Shown one piece after another: positions 1 through 6,087 of a stretch of 6,087 nucleotides of DNA. A program made the translations under genes and the position numbers. The DNA is taken from positions 1 through 6,087 of the forward strand of contig JAPOSJ010000004.1 in the NCBI GenBank assembly GCA_026709745.1, given 5' to 3'. The stretch comes from Candidatus Dadabacteria bacterium. Its GTDB lineage: Bacteria; Desulfobacterota_D; UBA1144; Nemesobacterales; Nemesobacteraceae. The number at the start of each line of letters is the position of its first letter. The stretch's first letter is position 1. The notes under the pieces are model-generated. The model saw only the letters and a list, made by a program, of their open reading frames with translations, was not told the DNA's origin and made no database searches.

Positions 1-77
1 GCCGTTTTTACTCTGAGCGAAGTTTTGTTTGAGACCATCTCTTGCCGAACCATATTTTATTCTTAAGGTAACTTCCA
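1..77. other. Leader region upstream of pstC, no convincing gene
   Basis: The left edge holds no recognisable gene. One + frame is open from base 1 to a TAA at 64-66 (about 21 codons). It could be the tail of an upstream gene, but its translation resembles nothing I know, including the C-terminus of PstS. The other two + frames have stops at 14-16 and 30-32. I looked for a sigma-70 promoter (TTGTTT at 25-30 and TATTTT at 53-58 are too far apart) and for a Pho box (CTGTCAT direct repeat) and found neither. The operon promoter probably lies further left, perhaps ahead of an upstream pstS. Confidence 0.4.
65..68 (+). promoter_or_regulatory. Ribosome binding site supporting the TTG start of pstC
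   Basis: AAGG lies 9 nt ahead of the TTG at 78. An in-frame TAA at 69-71 rules out any earlier start. The next in-frame ATG is at codon 73, beyond the first membrane segment, so starting there would remove the N-terminal anchor. The TTG is therefore the best start despite the modest Shine-Dalgarno. Confidence 0.6.
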
Positions 78-2375
78 TTGCCAAATGACAACCCCGATTT
101 GCTAGGAGCAACTGAAGGTTCAAAGCAAAAACAGATACGGAGACGAAAACTCTACGACAGATTGGCCCGCCACGTGGTTTTCGTCGGCGGCGTTGGAATC
201 ATCTTCTGCATAATAGGAATACTTTTTTTCATAGGGATCGAAACTATCCCCCTTTGGAAAAGCCCGGATAAAAAACTTGAGAGTGTCTCGGAGATGGAAC
301 AATCCATCGCTTCGGGGGCACAGGATGGGCGGGTGCACATTTTTGGTCTGGGGGTGGATGAGTACAGGGAGCAGATTTTTACTATTGATTCGCTTGGATC
401 TGTGCGTTTTTTCACTCTTAAAGAAGAACCTACACTCCTGAAGATCCACACTCTTTCCCACAAGACATCCGGCTATACATCTTTTTACAAAGCCAGAAGC
501 AATACTTCCTACGCACTTGCGGACCGGGAAGGGCGAGTAAAGCCCTTTGATGTAACTTTTAAGGTGGAGTTCCGTGAGGGAATCGAGAGAACAATAGTAT
601 CGAAAGTTAGCGAAGAAGAGTCCCTCAAAATTGCCCAGGAACCGATAGTACTCTTTGCCTATCAGATCTCGCCCGATACGGGGACGCCGGTAGTTGCCGC
701 CTACACGGATTCGGGACGTCTTGTTACCTATGCCGAGATCGAGGAGGATGGAGGGTTCATGGAAGAGAGCGGAACAGAGGTATTCACGACCGATCTTACT
801 TCCGAGCTCGCGGGAGCCGAGGTCACAGGAGTGCAGATTGATTACGCAACCGCTAACCTGTATGTATCTACAGAAAACGGCAAGCTTTATCACTGGTCGC
901 TTTCTGACCTTTCCTCTCCCCAGTTAAAATCCGTGCTTGATGCTACGGGGAATCCTGATGTGCCAGTTACAGAGATAGGGTTTCTTCTGGGTCACCGCTC
1001 ACTTATTGTGGGTGACGCTGCAGGAAACGTAAGCGTTTGGTTTGAGACAACAAATGGAGGCGAAGGGAGCAGACTTAGGAAGGTGCATATCTTTACACCG
1101 CTTCTGGCAGCGGTTGATAAGTTCTCCGCTTCGCAGAGGGGAAGGGGTTTTATTGCTTCTGACGTCTTGGGTAACATCGCCCTTTATCAGGCCACTTCCG
1201 CCGAGAAGCAGCTTGACTTACCGGGCGAAGGGAGACCCTACATGGGACTTTCCTTCGCTCCTAAGGCAAACGGTGTCGTCGCTGTTGACTCGTCAATGGT
1301 GCTTTCAAACTACCATATAGACAATCCGCATCCCGAAACGAATTTTCGCTCCCTTTTTGGAAAAATATGGTACGAAGGTTACGACAAACCCGAATACGTG
1401 TGGCAGTCAACTGGGGGAACAGATGAATTCGAACCCAAGTTCAGCCTGACGCCTCTTGCATACGGTACGCTCAAGGGTGCCATATACGCGATGATACTTT
1501 CTATTCCACTCGCAATTCTGGCCGCTATCTGCGTCTCGCAGTTTCTTCATCCCTCAATAAGAAACGTGGTAAAACCTGTCATAGAGGTGATGGCCGCACT
1601 TCCAAGTGTTGTGCTCGGGTTTCTCGCCGGGCTCTGGCTGGCACCACTTCTTGAGAAAATTTTCGTTGCGACACTCATAATGCCATTTATAGTGGTTGTA
1701 CTTACCCTGCTGGCTCTTTTTTGCTGGCAGCGCCTTCCGGTTTCCTTTTCCGGAAGATTCAGGGTCGGGGCGGAACTTTTCACCATAGTAGGCGTGATAG
1801 GGGGTGCAGTCGCTCTTTCTCTCTGGCTAAACGCTCCAATTGAGAGCCTTGTCTTTGCCGGGGATTTCAAGGACTGGTTTTTCAGGATATTCGATCTTCG
1901 CTATGACCAGAGAAACATGCTTGTTGTCGGATTCGCTATGGGTTTTACGGTAATACCGATTATCTTCACCATCTCAGAAGATGCACTCTCAAGTGTTCCA
2001 AGGGTACTGTCCGCGGGTTCTCTGGCCCTTGGGGCTAACAGGTGGCAGACAGCGACAAGGATAGTTCTGCCTTCGGCGAGCGCCGGAATATTTTCGGCAG
2101 TCATGATAGGTTTTGGGAGGGCGGTGGGGGAAACCATGATTGTTCTTATGGCCACGGGCAACACCCCGGTTATGGACTGGAGCTTTTTTAACGGATTCCG
2201 GGCACTTTCCGCCAATATAGCTGTTGAGCTTCCGGAGGCTCCCCACGGCGGGACTCTTTACAGAGTGCTTTTTCTTGCGGCAATTCTGCTGTTTCTTGCC
2301 ACCTTTTTGCTTAACACTTTGGCGGAAATTCTCCGCCAGAGATTAAGGAGGAAGTACGCTCAGTCCGATGCCTAG
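78..2375 (+). CDS. pstC: Phosphate ABC transporter permease PstC, long form with periplasmic beta-propeller-like domain
   Basis: One of the two membrane subunits that form the phosphate channel of the Pst importer. At 765 aa it is more than twice the length of E. coli PstC (about 320 aa). A basic cytoplasmic tail (QKQIRRRKLYDRLAR, residues 18-31... positive-inside) precedes a membrane segment at about 33-56. Residues about 57-455 form a periplasmic domain with short repeats of the type G-x-[VIL]-x-x-aromatic at 107, 152, 213, 268, 316 and 365, suggesting a beta-propeller. The permease core follows: membrane segments near 464-488, 502-524, 527-549, 567-584, 613-632, 668-692 and 727-749. The EAA coupling loop that docks on PstB is at about 634-654 (EDALSSVPRVLSAGSLALGA). 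The stretch GRAVGETMIVLMATGNTP (680-697) is typical of PstC. It belongs to the long PstC family (COG4590 from memory). Its 3' end overlaps pstA by 8 nt. Identity is secure; the role of the periplasmic domain is unknown. Confidence 0.96.
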   Translation: MPNDNPDLLGATEGSKQKQIRRRKLYDRLARHVVFVGGVGIIFCIIGILFFIGIETIPLWKSPDKKLESVSEMEQSIASGAQDGRVHIFGLGVDEYREQIFTIDSLGSVRFFTLKEEPTLLKIHTLSHKTSGYTSFYKARSNTSYALADREGRVKPFDVTFKVEFREGIERTIVSKVSEEESLKIAQEPIVLFAYQISPDTGTPVVAAYTDSGRLVTYAEIEEDGGFMEESGTEVFTTDLTSELAGAEVTGVQIDYATANLYVSTENGKLYHWSLSDLSSPQLKSVLDATGNPDVPVTEIGFLLGHRSLIVGDAAGNVSVWFETTNGGEGSRLRKVHIFTPLLAAVDKFSASQRGRGFIASDVLGNIALYQATSAEKQLDLPGEGRPYMGLSFAPKANGVVAVDSSMVLSNYHIDNPHPETNFRSLFGKIWYEGYDKPEYVWQSTGGTDEFEPKFSLTPLAYGTLKGAIYAMILSIPLAILAAICVSQFLHPSIRNVVKPVIEVMAALPSVVLGFLAGLWLAPLLEKIFVATLIMPFIVVVLTLLALFCWQRLPVSFSGRFRVGAELFTIVGVIGGAVALSLWLNAPIESLVFAGDFKDWFFRIFDLRYDQRNMLVVGFAMGFTVIPIIFTISEDALSSVPRVLSAGSLALGANRWQTATRIVLPSASAGIFSAVMIGFGRAVGETMIVLMATGNTPVMDWSFFNGFRALSANIAVELPEAPHGGTLYRVLFLAAILLFLATFLLNTLAEILRQRLRRKYAQSDA
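2345..2351 (+). promoter_or_regulatory. Strong but distant Shine-Dalgarno for pstA, inside the end of pstC
   Basis: AAGGAGG is a near-perfect anti-16S match, but it sits 16 nt ahead of the pstA ATG at 2368, against a usual 5-9 nt. An in-frame TAA at 2344-2346 prevents an earlier start, and no ATG, GTG or TTG lies between in the pstA frame; only an ACG at 2356 has better spacing. The bases also encode the conserved Arg-Arg-Lys near the PstC C-terminus. Initiation of pstA is probably coupled to termination of pstC. Confidence 0.5.
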
Positions 2376-3987
2376 ACTCTGGAAACCAGGCGATGCCTAT
2401 ATATGGATATCGGGCCTTGCTCTTATGGCCACGCTGGTCATGATAGGGGGTCTGCTGTTTTTAATAGCGACCAAGGGACTGGGGGCCATGTGGCCAGATG
2501 ATATTGGCCATTATACTCTTAAAGACGGCTCTGTTTACTTGGGGCAGCTTCGCGGAAGGGAACTTGTGCGCGGAACCAGCGGAGTGAAAAGCAATTCGGA
2601 TTTCCGCGTCAAGCTTAAGATCGGAAACAGGGATCTCTACGGTCTTGATTTCAAGTGGATAGACGAATCGGAGATAGTATCGATTGATTTTCCCTTGGAT
2701 GCCGTGATTCTCGAGCGGCGAGAATGGGGCAACTACCATGGCTACCTAAAAGAGATAAGAAAAAACGGGCAGATCATCCTAGGTTCCTCTCCCGATGCAT
2801 TCGCGATGCTGAAGGACCTCATACGTGACGCCAACAAGACATACGAAAAAATACTCAAGATAGAAAAAGGGGAAATAGGGGACATAAACTACGGGATCGA
2901 AAAACAGCGCCTGAAACTGCGGGGACTTTCCATACGTGGCGAGGCGGACCCCGAAAAAGAGTCTAAGTACCGTCTGAAAATAGAACAGTACGAGGCCAGC
3001 TACAAGGTAAGTGAGGCCAATCTTCAGAGACTGTACACTGAGCTTAACAGAAACAAGGTGGTTATGGTTTCCACAGATGGAAGAGAGAAGGTACTGCCGC
3101 TTGGAAAAATTGTTCTTGCCTTTCGTCCAAACGATATGGGGGTTGCCGAAAAAGTGGGTTTTTACGTGAAGAGATTCTGGGGATTCATATCCGATGAGCC
3201 GAGAGAGGCGAACACCGAGGGCGGAATCTTTCCAGCGATCTTCGGCACGGTGCTCATGGTGCTTATAATGAGCATAGTGGTTATGCCTTTCGGGGTCATA
3301 GCAGCACTTTATCTGCGCGAATACGCAAAACAGGGACTTATGGTGCGTATCGTCAGGATATGCGTCAACAACTTGGCGGGAGTACCCTCTATCGTATTCG
3401 GAGTCTTCGGAGTTGGTTTCTTTCTCTATGGAATAGGGGGAATAATTGATTCTGTATTCTTCAAAGAGGCGCTTCCCAACCCGACTTTCGGTACGGGGGG
3501 CATACTGTGGGCATCGCTTACACTCGCACTTTTAACTGTTCCGGTAGTGATAGTCGCTACGGAAGAGGGGCTTGCATCGGTTCCGAGGAACATAAGGGAG
3601 GGATCTCTCGCTCTTGGCGCCACGAAATTCGAAACTACTTGGAAAGTCGTTATTCCGAGTGCGCTCCCGGCCATACTGACAGGTCTTATTCTTGCGATTG
3701 CCCGGGCCACGGGAGAAGTGGCGCCACTTATGATAACTGGTGTCGTGAAGCTGGCTCCGGATCTTCCCATAGACGGGCACTTTCCTTTTCTTCACTTGGA
3801 ACGCAAGTTTATGCATCTGGGATTTCACATATACGATCTCGGCTTCCAATCTCCAAATTCCGAGGCTGCCAAACCTATGGTATTCATGACAGCGTTTCTG
3901 CTCATATTGATAGTCGTTATACTGAACATAACGGCGATAGTAATAAGAAACAGGCTGAGGAAAAAATACGCGACTTCCGCGGTATAA
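2368..3987 (+). CDS. pstA: Phosphate ABC transporter permease PstA, long form with periplasmic insert
   Basis: Second membrane subunit of the Pst phosphate importer, partner of PstC. At 539 aa it exceeds E. coli PstA (about 296 aa) because of a large insert after the first membrane segment (about 13-36). The insert, residues about 37-285, should be periplasmic. It begins and ends with beta-rich stretches (51-125 and 230-255, including LERREWGNYHGYL at 115-127) around a charged, lysine- and glutamate-rich helical region at about 143-228 that looks like a coiled-coil hairpin. The core then has membrane segments near 286-315, 335-358, 378-397, 428-458 and 504-528. The EAA loop is at 399-418 (EEGLASVPRNIREGSLALGA), and RATGEVAPLMITG (446-458) is typical of PstA. 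The ATG at 2368 is the only ordinary start after the in-frame stop at 2344. The start overlaps the end of pstC. The insert matches what I recall as COG4985-type sequence; its function is not known to me. Confidence 0.95.
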   Translation: MPRLWKPGDAYIWISGLALMATLVMIGGLLFLIATKGLGAMWPDDIGHYTLKDGSVYLGQLRGRELVRGTSGVKSNSDFRVKLKIGNRDLYGLDFKWIDESEIVSIDFPLDAVILERREWGNYHGYLKEIRKNGQIILGSSPDAFAMLKDLIRDANKTYEKILKIEKGEIGDINYGIEKQRLKLRGLSIRGEADPEKESKYRLKIEQYEASYKVSEANLQRLYTELNRNKVVMVSTDGREKVLPLGKIVLAFRPNDMGVAEKVGFYVKRFWGFISDEPREANTEGGIFPAIFGTVLMVLIMSIVVMPFGVIAALYLREYAKQGLMVRIVRICVNNLAGVPSIVFGVFGVGFFLYGIGGIIDSVFFKEALPNPTFGTGGILWASLTLALLTVPVVIVATEEGLASVPRNIREGSLALGATKFETTWKVVIPSALPAILTGLILAIARATGEVAPLMITGVVKLAPDLPIDGHFPFLHLERKFMHLGFHIYDLGFQSPNSEAAKPMVFMTAFLLILIVVILNITAIVIRNRLRKKYATSAV

Positions 3988-4007
3988 TGTAGTAGAGTGA
4001 TGGTACT

Positions 4008-4016
4008 GGGAGGAAG
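4008..4016 (+). promoter_or_regulatory. Ribosome binding site choosing the first pstB ATG
   Basis: GGGAGGAAG, with AGGA 7 nt ahead of the ATG at 4022, is a strong site with good spacing. A second in-frame ATG at 4040 has its own weaker GGAG at 4031-4034 with 5-nt spacing. The upstream site is the stronger, so the 287-aa form is preferred; both lie in the non-conserved N-terminal tail, so the choice does not affect the ATPase. Confidence 0.6.
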
Positions 4017-4021
4017 ATTAA

Positions 4022-4885
4022 ATGGCATCTGGAGAAGCAATGGCACAACAGCAGCAATTTAACACGCCGGGGACAAACGGCGTTTCTCCGTCCCCCGAGC
4101 CCCGAAGATCGGAAAAGGCAATAACGGTTCCCGACCCTTTGGTTGAGGTAGAAGGTGTAAGTCTTTTCTACGGCGCGAAACAGGCACTCAGGGACGTGTG
4201 CATGAATATACCGAAAAAGAAGGTTACGGCATTTATCGGCCCTTCTGGCTGCGGCAAATCCACCCTGCTGCGCTGTTTTAACCGCTTAAACGACCTTGTT
4301 GACGGCTGTAGGGTCGAGGGAAACATATTCATTAACGGCAAAAGCATATTCGACCCGGATGTAGACATTACCGATCTTAGGAAAAGGGTCGGCATGGTGT
4401 TTCAGAAATCAAACCCGTTTCCCAAGTCTATCTATGAGAACGTTGCCTACGGGGCAAGGATAGCGGGTGTGAACAAAAAGTTGGTTCTTGACGAGCTTGT
4501 GGAGAAGAATCTCAAGCGTGCAGCTCTGTGGGATGAGGTGAGCGATAGGTTGAATGACAGCGCCATGGGACTCTCAGGAGGACAGCAGCAAAGACTCTGC
4601 ATAGCAAGGGCCGTAGCAGTTGAGCCGGATGTGCTTTTGATGGACGAGCCCTGCTCCGCTCTTGACCCGATAGCCACGGCGAAAATAGAGGATCTGATAA
4701 CTGAGCTTAAACAGAAATTCACCATAGTAATAGTTACACACAACATGCAGCAGGCATCTAGGGTTTCTGACTACACGGCCTTTATGTACATAGGGGATAT
4801 AGTGGAGTTTGACACCACGGAGAAAATATTCCTTAACCCCGGCAAGAAACACACCGAAGACTATGTCTCGGGTAAGTTCGGCTAG
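4022..4885 (+). CDS. pstB: Phosphate ABC transporter ATP-binding protein PstB
   Basis: Cytoplasmic ATPase that, as a dimer, drives phosphate import through PstC-PstA (EC 7.3.2.1). All ABC motifs are intact: Walker A GPSGCGKST (73-81), Q-loop Q128 within VFQKSNPFPKSIYENVAYG (126-144), a stretch very characteristic of PstB, signature LSGGQQQRLCIARA (184-197), Walker B VLLMDEP with catalytic E209, D-loop SALD (212-215) and switch histidine H240. The C-terminal motif HTEDYVSGKFG also matches the family. The protein is 287 aa against about 257 in E. coli. The excess is a roughly 38-residue N-terminal tail rich in Gln, Ser and Pro, likely disordered. It starts 34 nt after pstA ends and 21 nt separate it from phoU, so it belongs to the same transcript. 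Confidence 0.98.
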   Translation: MASGEAMAQQQQFNTPGTNGVSPSPEPRRSEKAITVPDPLVEVEGVSLFYGAKQALRDVCMNIPKKKVTAFIGPSGCGKSTLLRCFNRLNDLVDGCRVEGNIFINGKSIFDPDVDITDLRKRVGMVFQKSNPFPKSIYENVAYGARIAGVNKKLVLDELVEKNLKRAALWDEVSDRLNDSAMGLSGGQQQRLCIARAVAVEPDVLLMDEPCSALDPIATAKIEDLITELKQKFTIVIVTHNMQQASRVSDYTAFMYIGDIVEFDTTEKIFLNPGKKHTEDYVSGKFG

Positions 4886-4906
4886 GCGTCCTGCTAAGGA
4901 GCAGTT

Positions 4907-5593
4907 ATGGAAAGAACCAGTCAAAGGATGGTAAAGTATGAAGAGGAACTGATGCTTCTTAACAAGAAGCTCCTTGAGATGGCATCCCTTGTCGAATTCA
5001 TGATCGCCAAGAGCATAAAAGCTCTTCGCGAAGGCAACATGATTCTTGCCCAGGAAGTTATCCGCACGGATGACCAGGTAAACGCCATGGAGGTCGACAT
5101 AGACAATCTTTGCATCAAGATACTAGCCCTATACCAGCCTGAGGCGACTGATCTTCGTACCGTCACTATGATAATGAAGATCAACAATGATCTTGAGAGA
5201 ATAGGGGATCATGCCTCAAGCATCTCGAGAATGGCACTTTTCATGGCGGACTATCCGCCGATAAAGCCGCTTGTGGATATTCCCAAGATGGCTGACAAGG
5301 CGATAGAAATGCTGCGAGAGGCCCTGGATGCGTTTATAAAGAATGATGAACAGCTTGCCATTGAGGTCTGCCGCAAAGATGACGAGGTTGATAACTACGA
5401 GCCTCAGATAGTGAGGGAGCTTGTAACCTTCATGATGTCAGACCCGTCGACACTTAACCGTGCCCTTCGCTACCTCTATGTCGCAAGACACCTTGAAAGG
5501 GTGGCTGATCTTGCAACGAACATAGCCGAGAACGCCTATTATATAGCCACAGGGGAAATGCTGAAGCACCAGCACACCTCAGAGGTTAACTGA
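4907..5593 (+). CDS. phoU: Phosphate signalling protein PhoU
   Basis: Peripheral cytoplasmic protein that links the Pst transporter to the PhoR kinase and represses the Pho regulon when phosphate is ample; it also limits uptake through Pst. At 228 aa it has the normal length. Two tandem PhoU domains, each a three-helix bundle, cover about 15-110 and 120-215. Each carries the metal-cluster motif ExxxD: E97-D101 in NDLERIGDHASSI and E197-D201 in RHLERVADLATNI. The ATG at 4907 has TAAGGAG at 4895-4901 with 5-nt spacing. It is the last gene of the operon, which is its usual place. No oddity in the protein; a short 7-bp inverted repeat lies in its early coding sequence. Confidence 0.98.
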   Translation: MERTSQRMVKYEEELMLLNKKLLEMASLVEFMIAKSIKALREGNMILAQEVIRTDDQVNAMEVDIDNLCIKILALYQPEATDLRTVTMIMKINNDLERIGDHASSISRMALFMADYPPIKPLVDIPKMADKAIEMLREALDAFIKNDEQLAIEVCRKDDEVDNYEPQIVRELVTFMMSDPSTLNRALRYLYVARHLERVADLATNIAENAYYIATGEMLKHQHTSEVN

Positions 5594-5663
5594 TTTTCTG
5601 TCTGGACAATCCTGAATACAAATACGGGTTGATATGCACAGTTATGGTCAAGGCAGCGAGTTT
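5594..5663. other. Convergent intergenic gap between phoU and phoR
   Basis: Seventy bases separate the two converging stop codons. I see no stem followed by a T-run on either strand, so no classical intrinsic terminator. The only notable pairing is GGCAG (5652-5656) with CTGCC (5667-5671), a 5-bp stem with a 10-nt loop straddling the phoR stop codon. A nearby CGAG/GCTCG pairing would compete with it. CTGTC at 5598-5602 lacks the second half of a Pho box. Confidence 0.5.
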
Positions 5664-6087
5664 CTACTGCCGGGCTCGTGGAAGATTGATCGTGAAAGTA
5701 CTTCCCTTTCCTTCTGAGCTTTTAAGGTCTATGTTTCCTCCGTGCTGTATGACTATGTGTTTTACTATGCTGAGTCCAAGCCCGGTTCCACCCATATCCC
5801 TTGAGCGGTTCTTGTCCACCCTGTAGAATCGCTCGAATATTCTCTCCTGATGCTCAAGGGGAATTCCGATTCCGTTATCCTCAACCTCTATGCACAAAAC
5901 ACCCTTTCCAGACAAGGCGCGGACTGACACCGAACCGCCTTCGGGGGTGTACTTGGCCGAGTTCTCAATCAGGTTGATAATCATACGTTCCATAAGAAAT
6001 CTGTATGCCTTATAGGGGGGCATGTCATCTTCAATCTCAAGGAGGGGATTGACCCCCTTTTTCAACAAAGGGGGGGCAAAAATCGGA
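5664..6087 (-). CDS. phoR: Sensor histidine kinase, C-terminal ATPase domain, probably PhoR (partial, 5' end beyond window)
   Basis: The reading frame is open to the right edge, so only the last 140 residues are seen and the true start lies outside. A TTG at 6068-6066 is not the real start. The visible part is a complete HATPase_c catalytic domain: N-box NLIENSAKYTPEG (first Asn codon near 5975), G1 box VEDNGIGIP (near 5885-5860), F-box IFERFYRVDKNRSR and G2 box GGTGLGLSIVKH (near 5792). The FYRVDKxRSR stretch is typical of PhoR of E. coli and B. subtilis, and the gene sits beside pst-phoU, so PhoR, the membrane kinase that phosphorylates PhoB under phosphate starvation, is the best call. The sensor, PAS and HisKA domains are not visible, so another PhoR-like kinase cannot be excluded. 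An Asp common after the DDxPP segment is Tyr here (KAYRFL), probably neutral. It is convergent with phoU and so separately transcribed. Confidence 0.85.
   Translation of the reverse strand, partial: PIFAPPLLKKGVNPLLEIEDDMPPYKAYRFLMERMIINLIENSAKYTPEGGSVSVRALSGKGVLCIEVEDNGIGIPLEHQERIFERFYRVDKNRSRDMGGTGLGLSIVKHIVIQHGGNIDLKSSEGKGSTFTINLPRARQ
6053..6074. repeat. Perfect 8-bp inverted repeat in phoR coding sequence
   Basis: CCCCCTTT (6053-6060) pairs exactly with AAAGGGGG (6067-6074) around a 6-nt loop TTCAAC; the G-run continues to 6076. It falls within the phoR frame, in the segment leading into the ATPase domain. No T-run follows on either strand, so it is not a terminator. It resembles C/G-run palindromes that I recall as dispersed repeats in some genomes, but copy number cannot be judged here. 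Confidence 0.5.

Noticed and set aside
25..58. Possible sigma-70 promoter TTGTTT / TATTTT ahead of pstC
   Set aside because: The spacer is about 22 nt, too long against the usual 16-18, and the -35 match is weak.
120..893. Long open frame of 257 codons on the - strand
   Set aside because: It lies antisense within the PstC periplasmic domain. The translation shows no known family or motif, and the + strand frame is clearly coding throughout.
1734..1756. Inverted repeat CTTCCGG ... CCGGAAG within pstC
   Set aside because: Seven-base stems with a 9-nt loop are expected by chance in 6 kb. It is inside coding sequence with no T-run after it.
3507..3992. Open frame of 161 codons on the + strand within pstA
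   Set aside because: It overlaps the conserved PstA core in another frame and its translation has irregular composition with no recognisable domain.
5598..5619. Possible Pho box (CTGTCTG)
   Set aside because: The second half-site 11 nt downstream does not match, and the position between two converging 3' ends is not a promoter location.
5629..5826. Open frame of 65 codons on the + strand after phoU
   Set aside because: It is antisense to the conserved G2 and F-box region of the kinase, which explains its openness.

Overview
This window holds a high-affinity phosphate uptake and sensing locus. On the + strand lie pstC (TTG start), pstA, pstB and phoU, tightly packed as one likely operon. Facing them on the - strand is the 3' part of a sensor histidine kinase gene, most likely phoR, which runs off the right edge. 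No phosphate-binding protein gene (pstS) and no response regulator gene (phoB) lies inside the window.

The organism is a Gram-negative-type bacterium. Both permease subunits belong to the long version of PstC and PstA that I know from Pseudomonas, Vibrio and related gammaproteobacteria, in which each protein carries a large extracytoplasmic domain that E. coli PstC and PstA lack. Base composition is moderate. AUA (Ile) and AGA/AGG (Arg) codons are frequent and Shine-Dalgarno sites are strong (AAGGAGG, GGGAGGA), which argues against an enterobacterium. I cannot place it more precisely; an uncultured proteobacterial or related lineage is possible.

Layout: 1-77 leader with no convincing gene; 78-2375 pstC; 2368-3987 pstA, overlapping pstC by 8 nt; 34-nt gap; 4022-4885 pstB; 21-nt gap; 4907-5593 phoU; 70-bp convergent gap; 5664 to the edge, phoR C-terminus on the - strand.

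How they work together: PstC and PstA form the inner-membrane channel and PstB dimers power it. PhoU relays the transport state to PhoR, which controls the Pho regulon through PhoB. The unusual part is the two extracytoplasmic additions, a probable beta-propeller in PstC and a beta-rich plus helical-hairpin domain in PstA. Their function is not established as far as I know. Otherwise this is an ordinary housekeeping region. I see no mobile element, tRNA, rRNA or CRISPR array.
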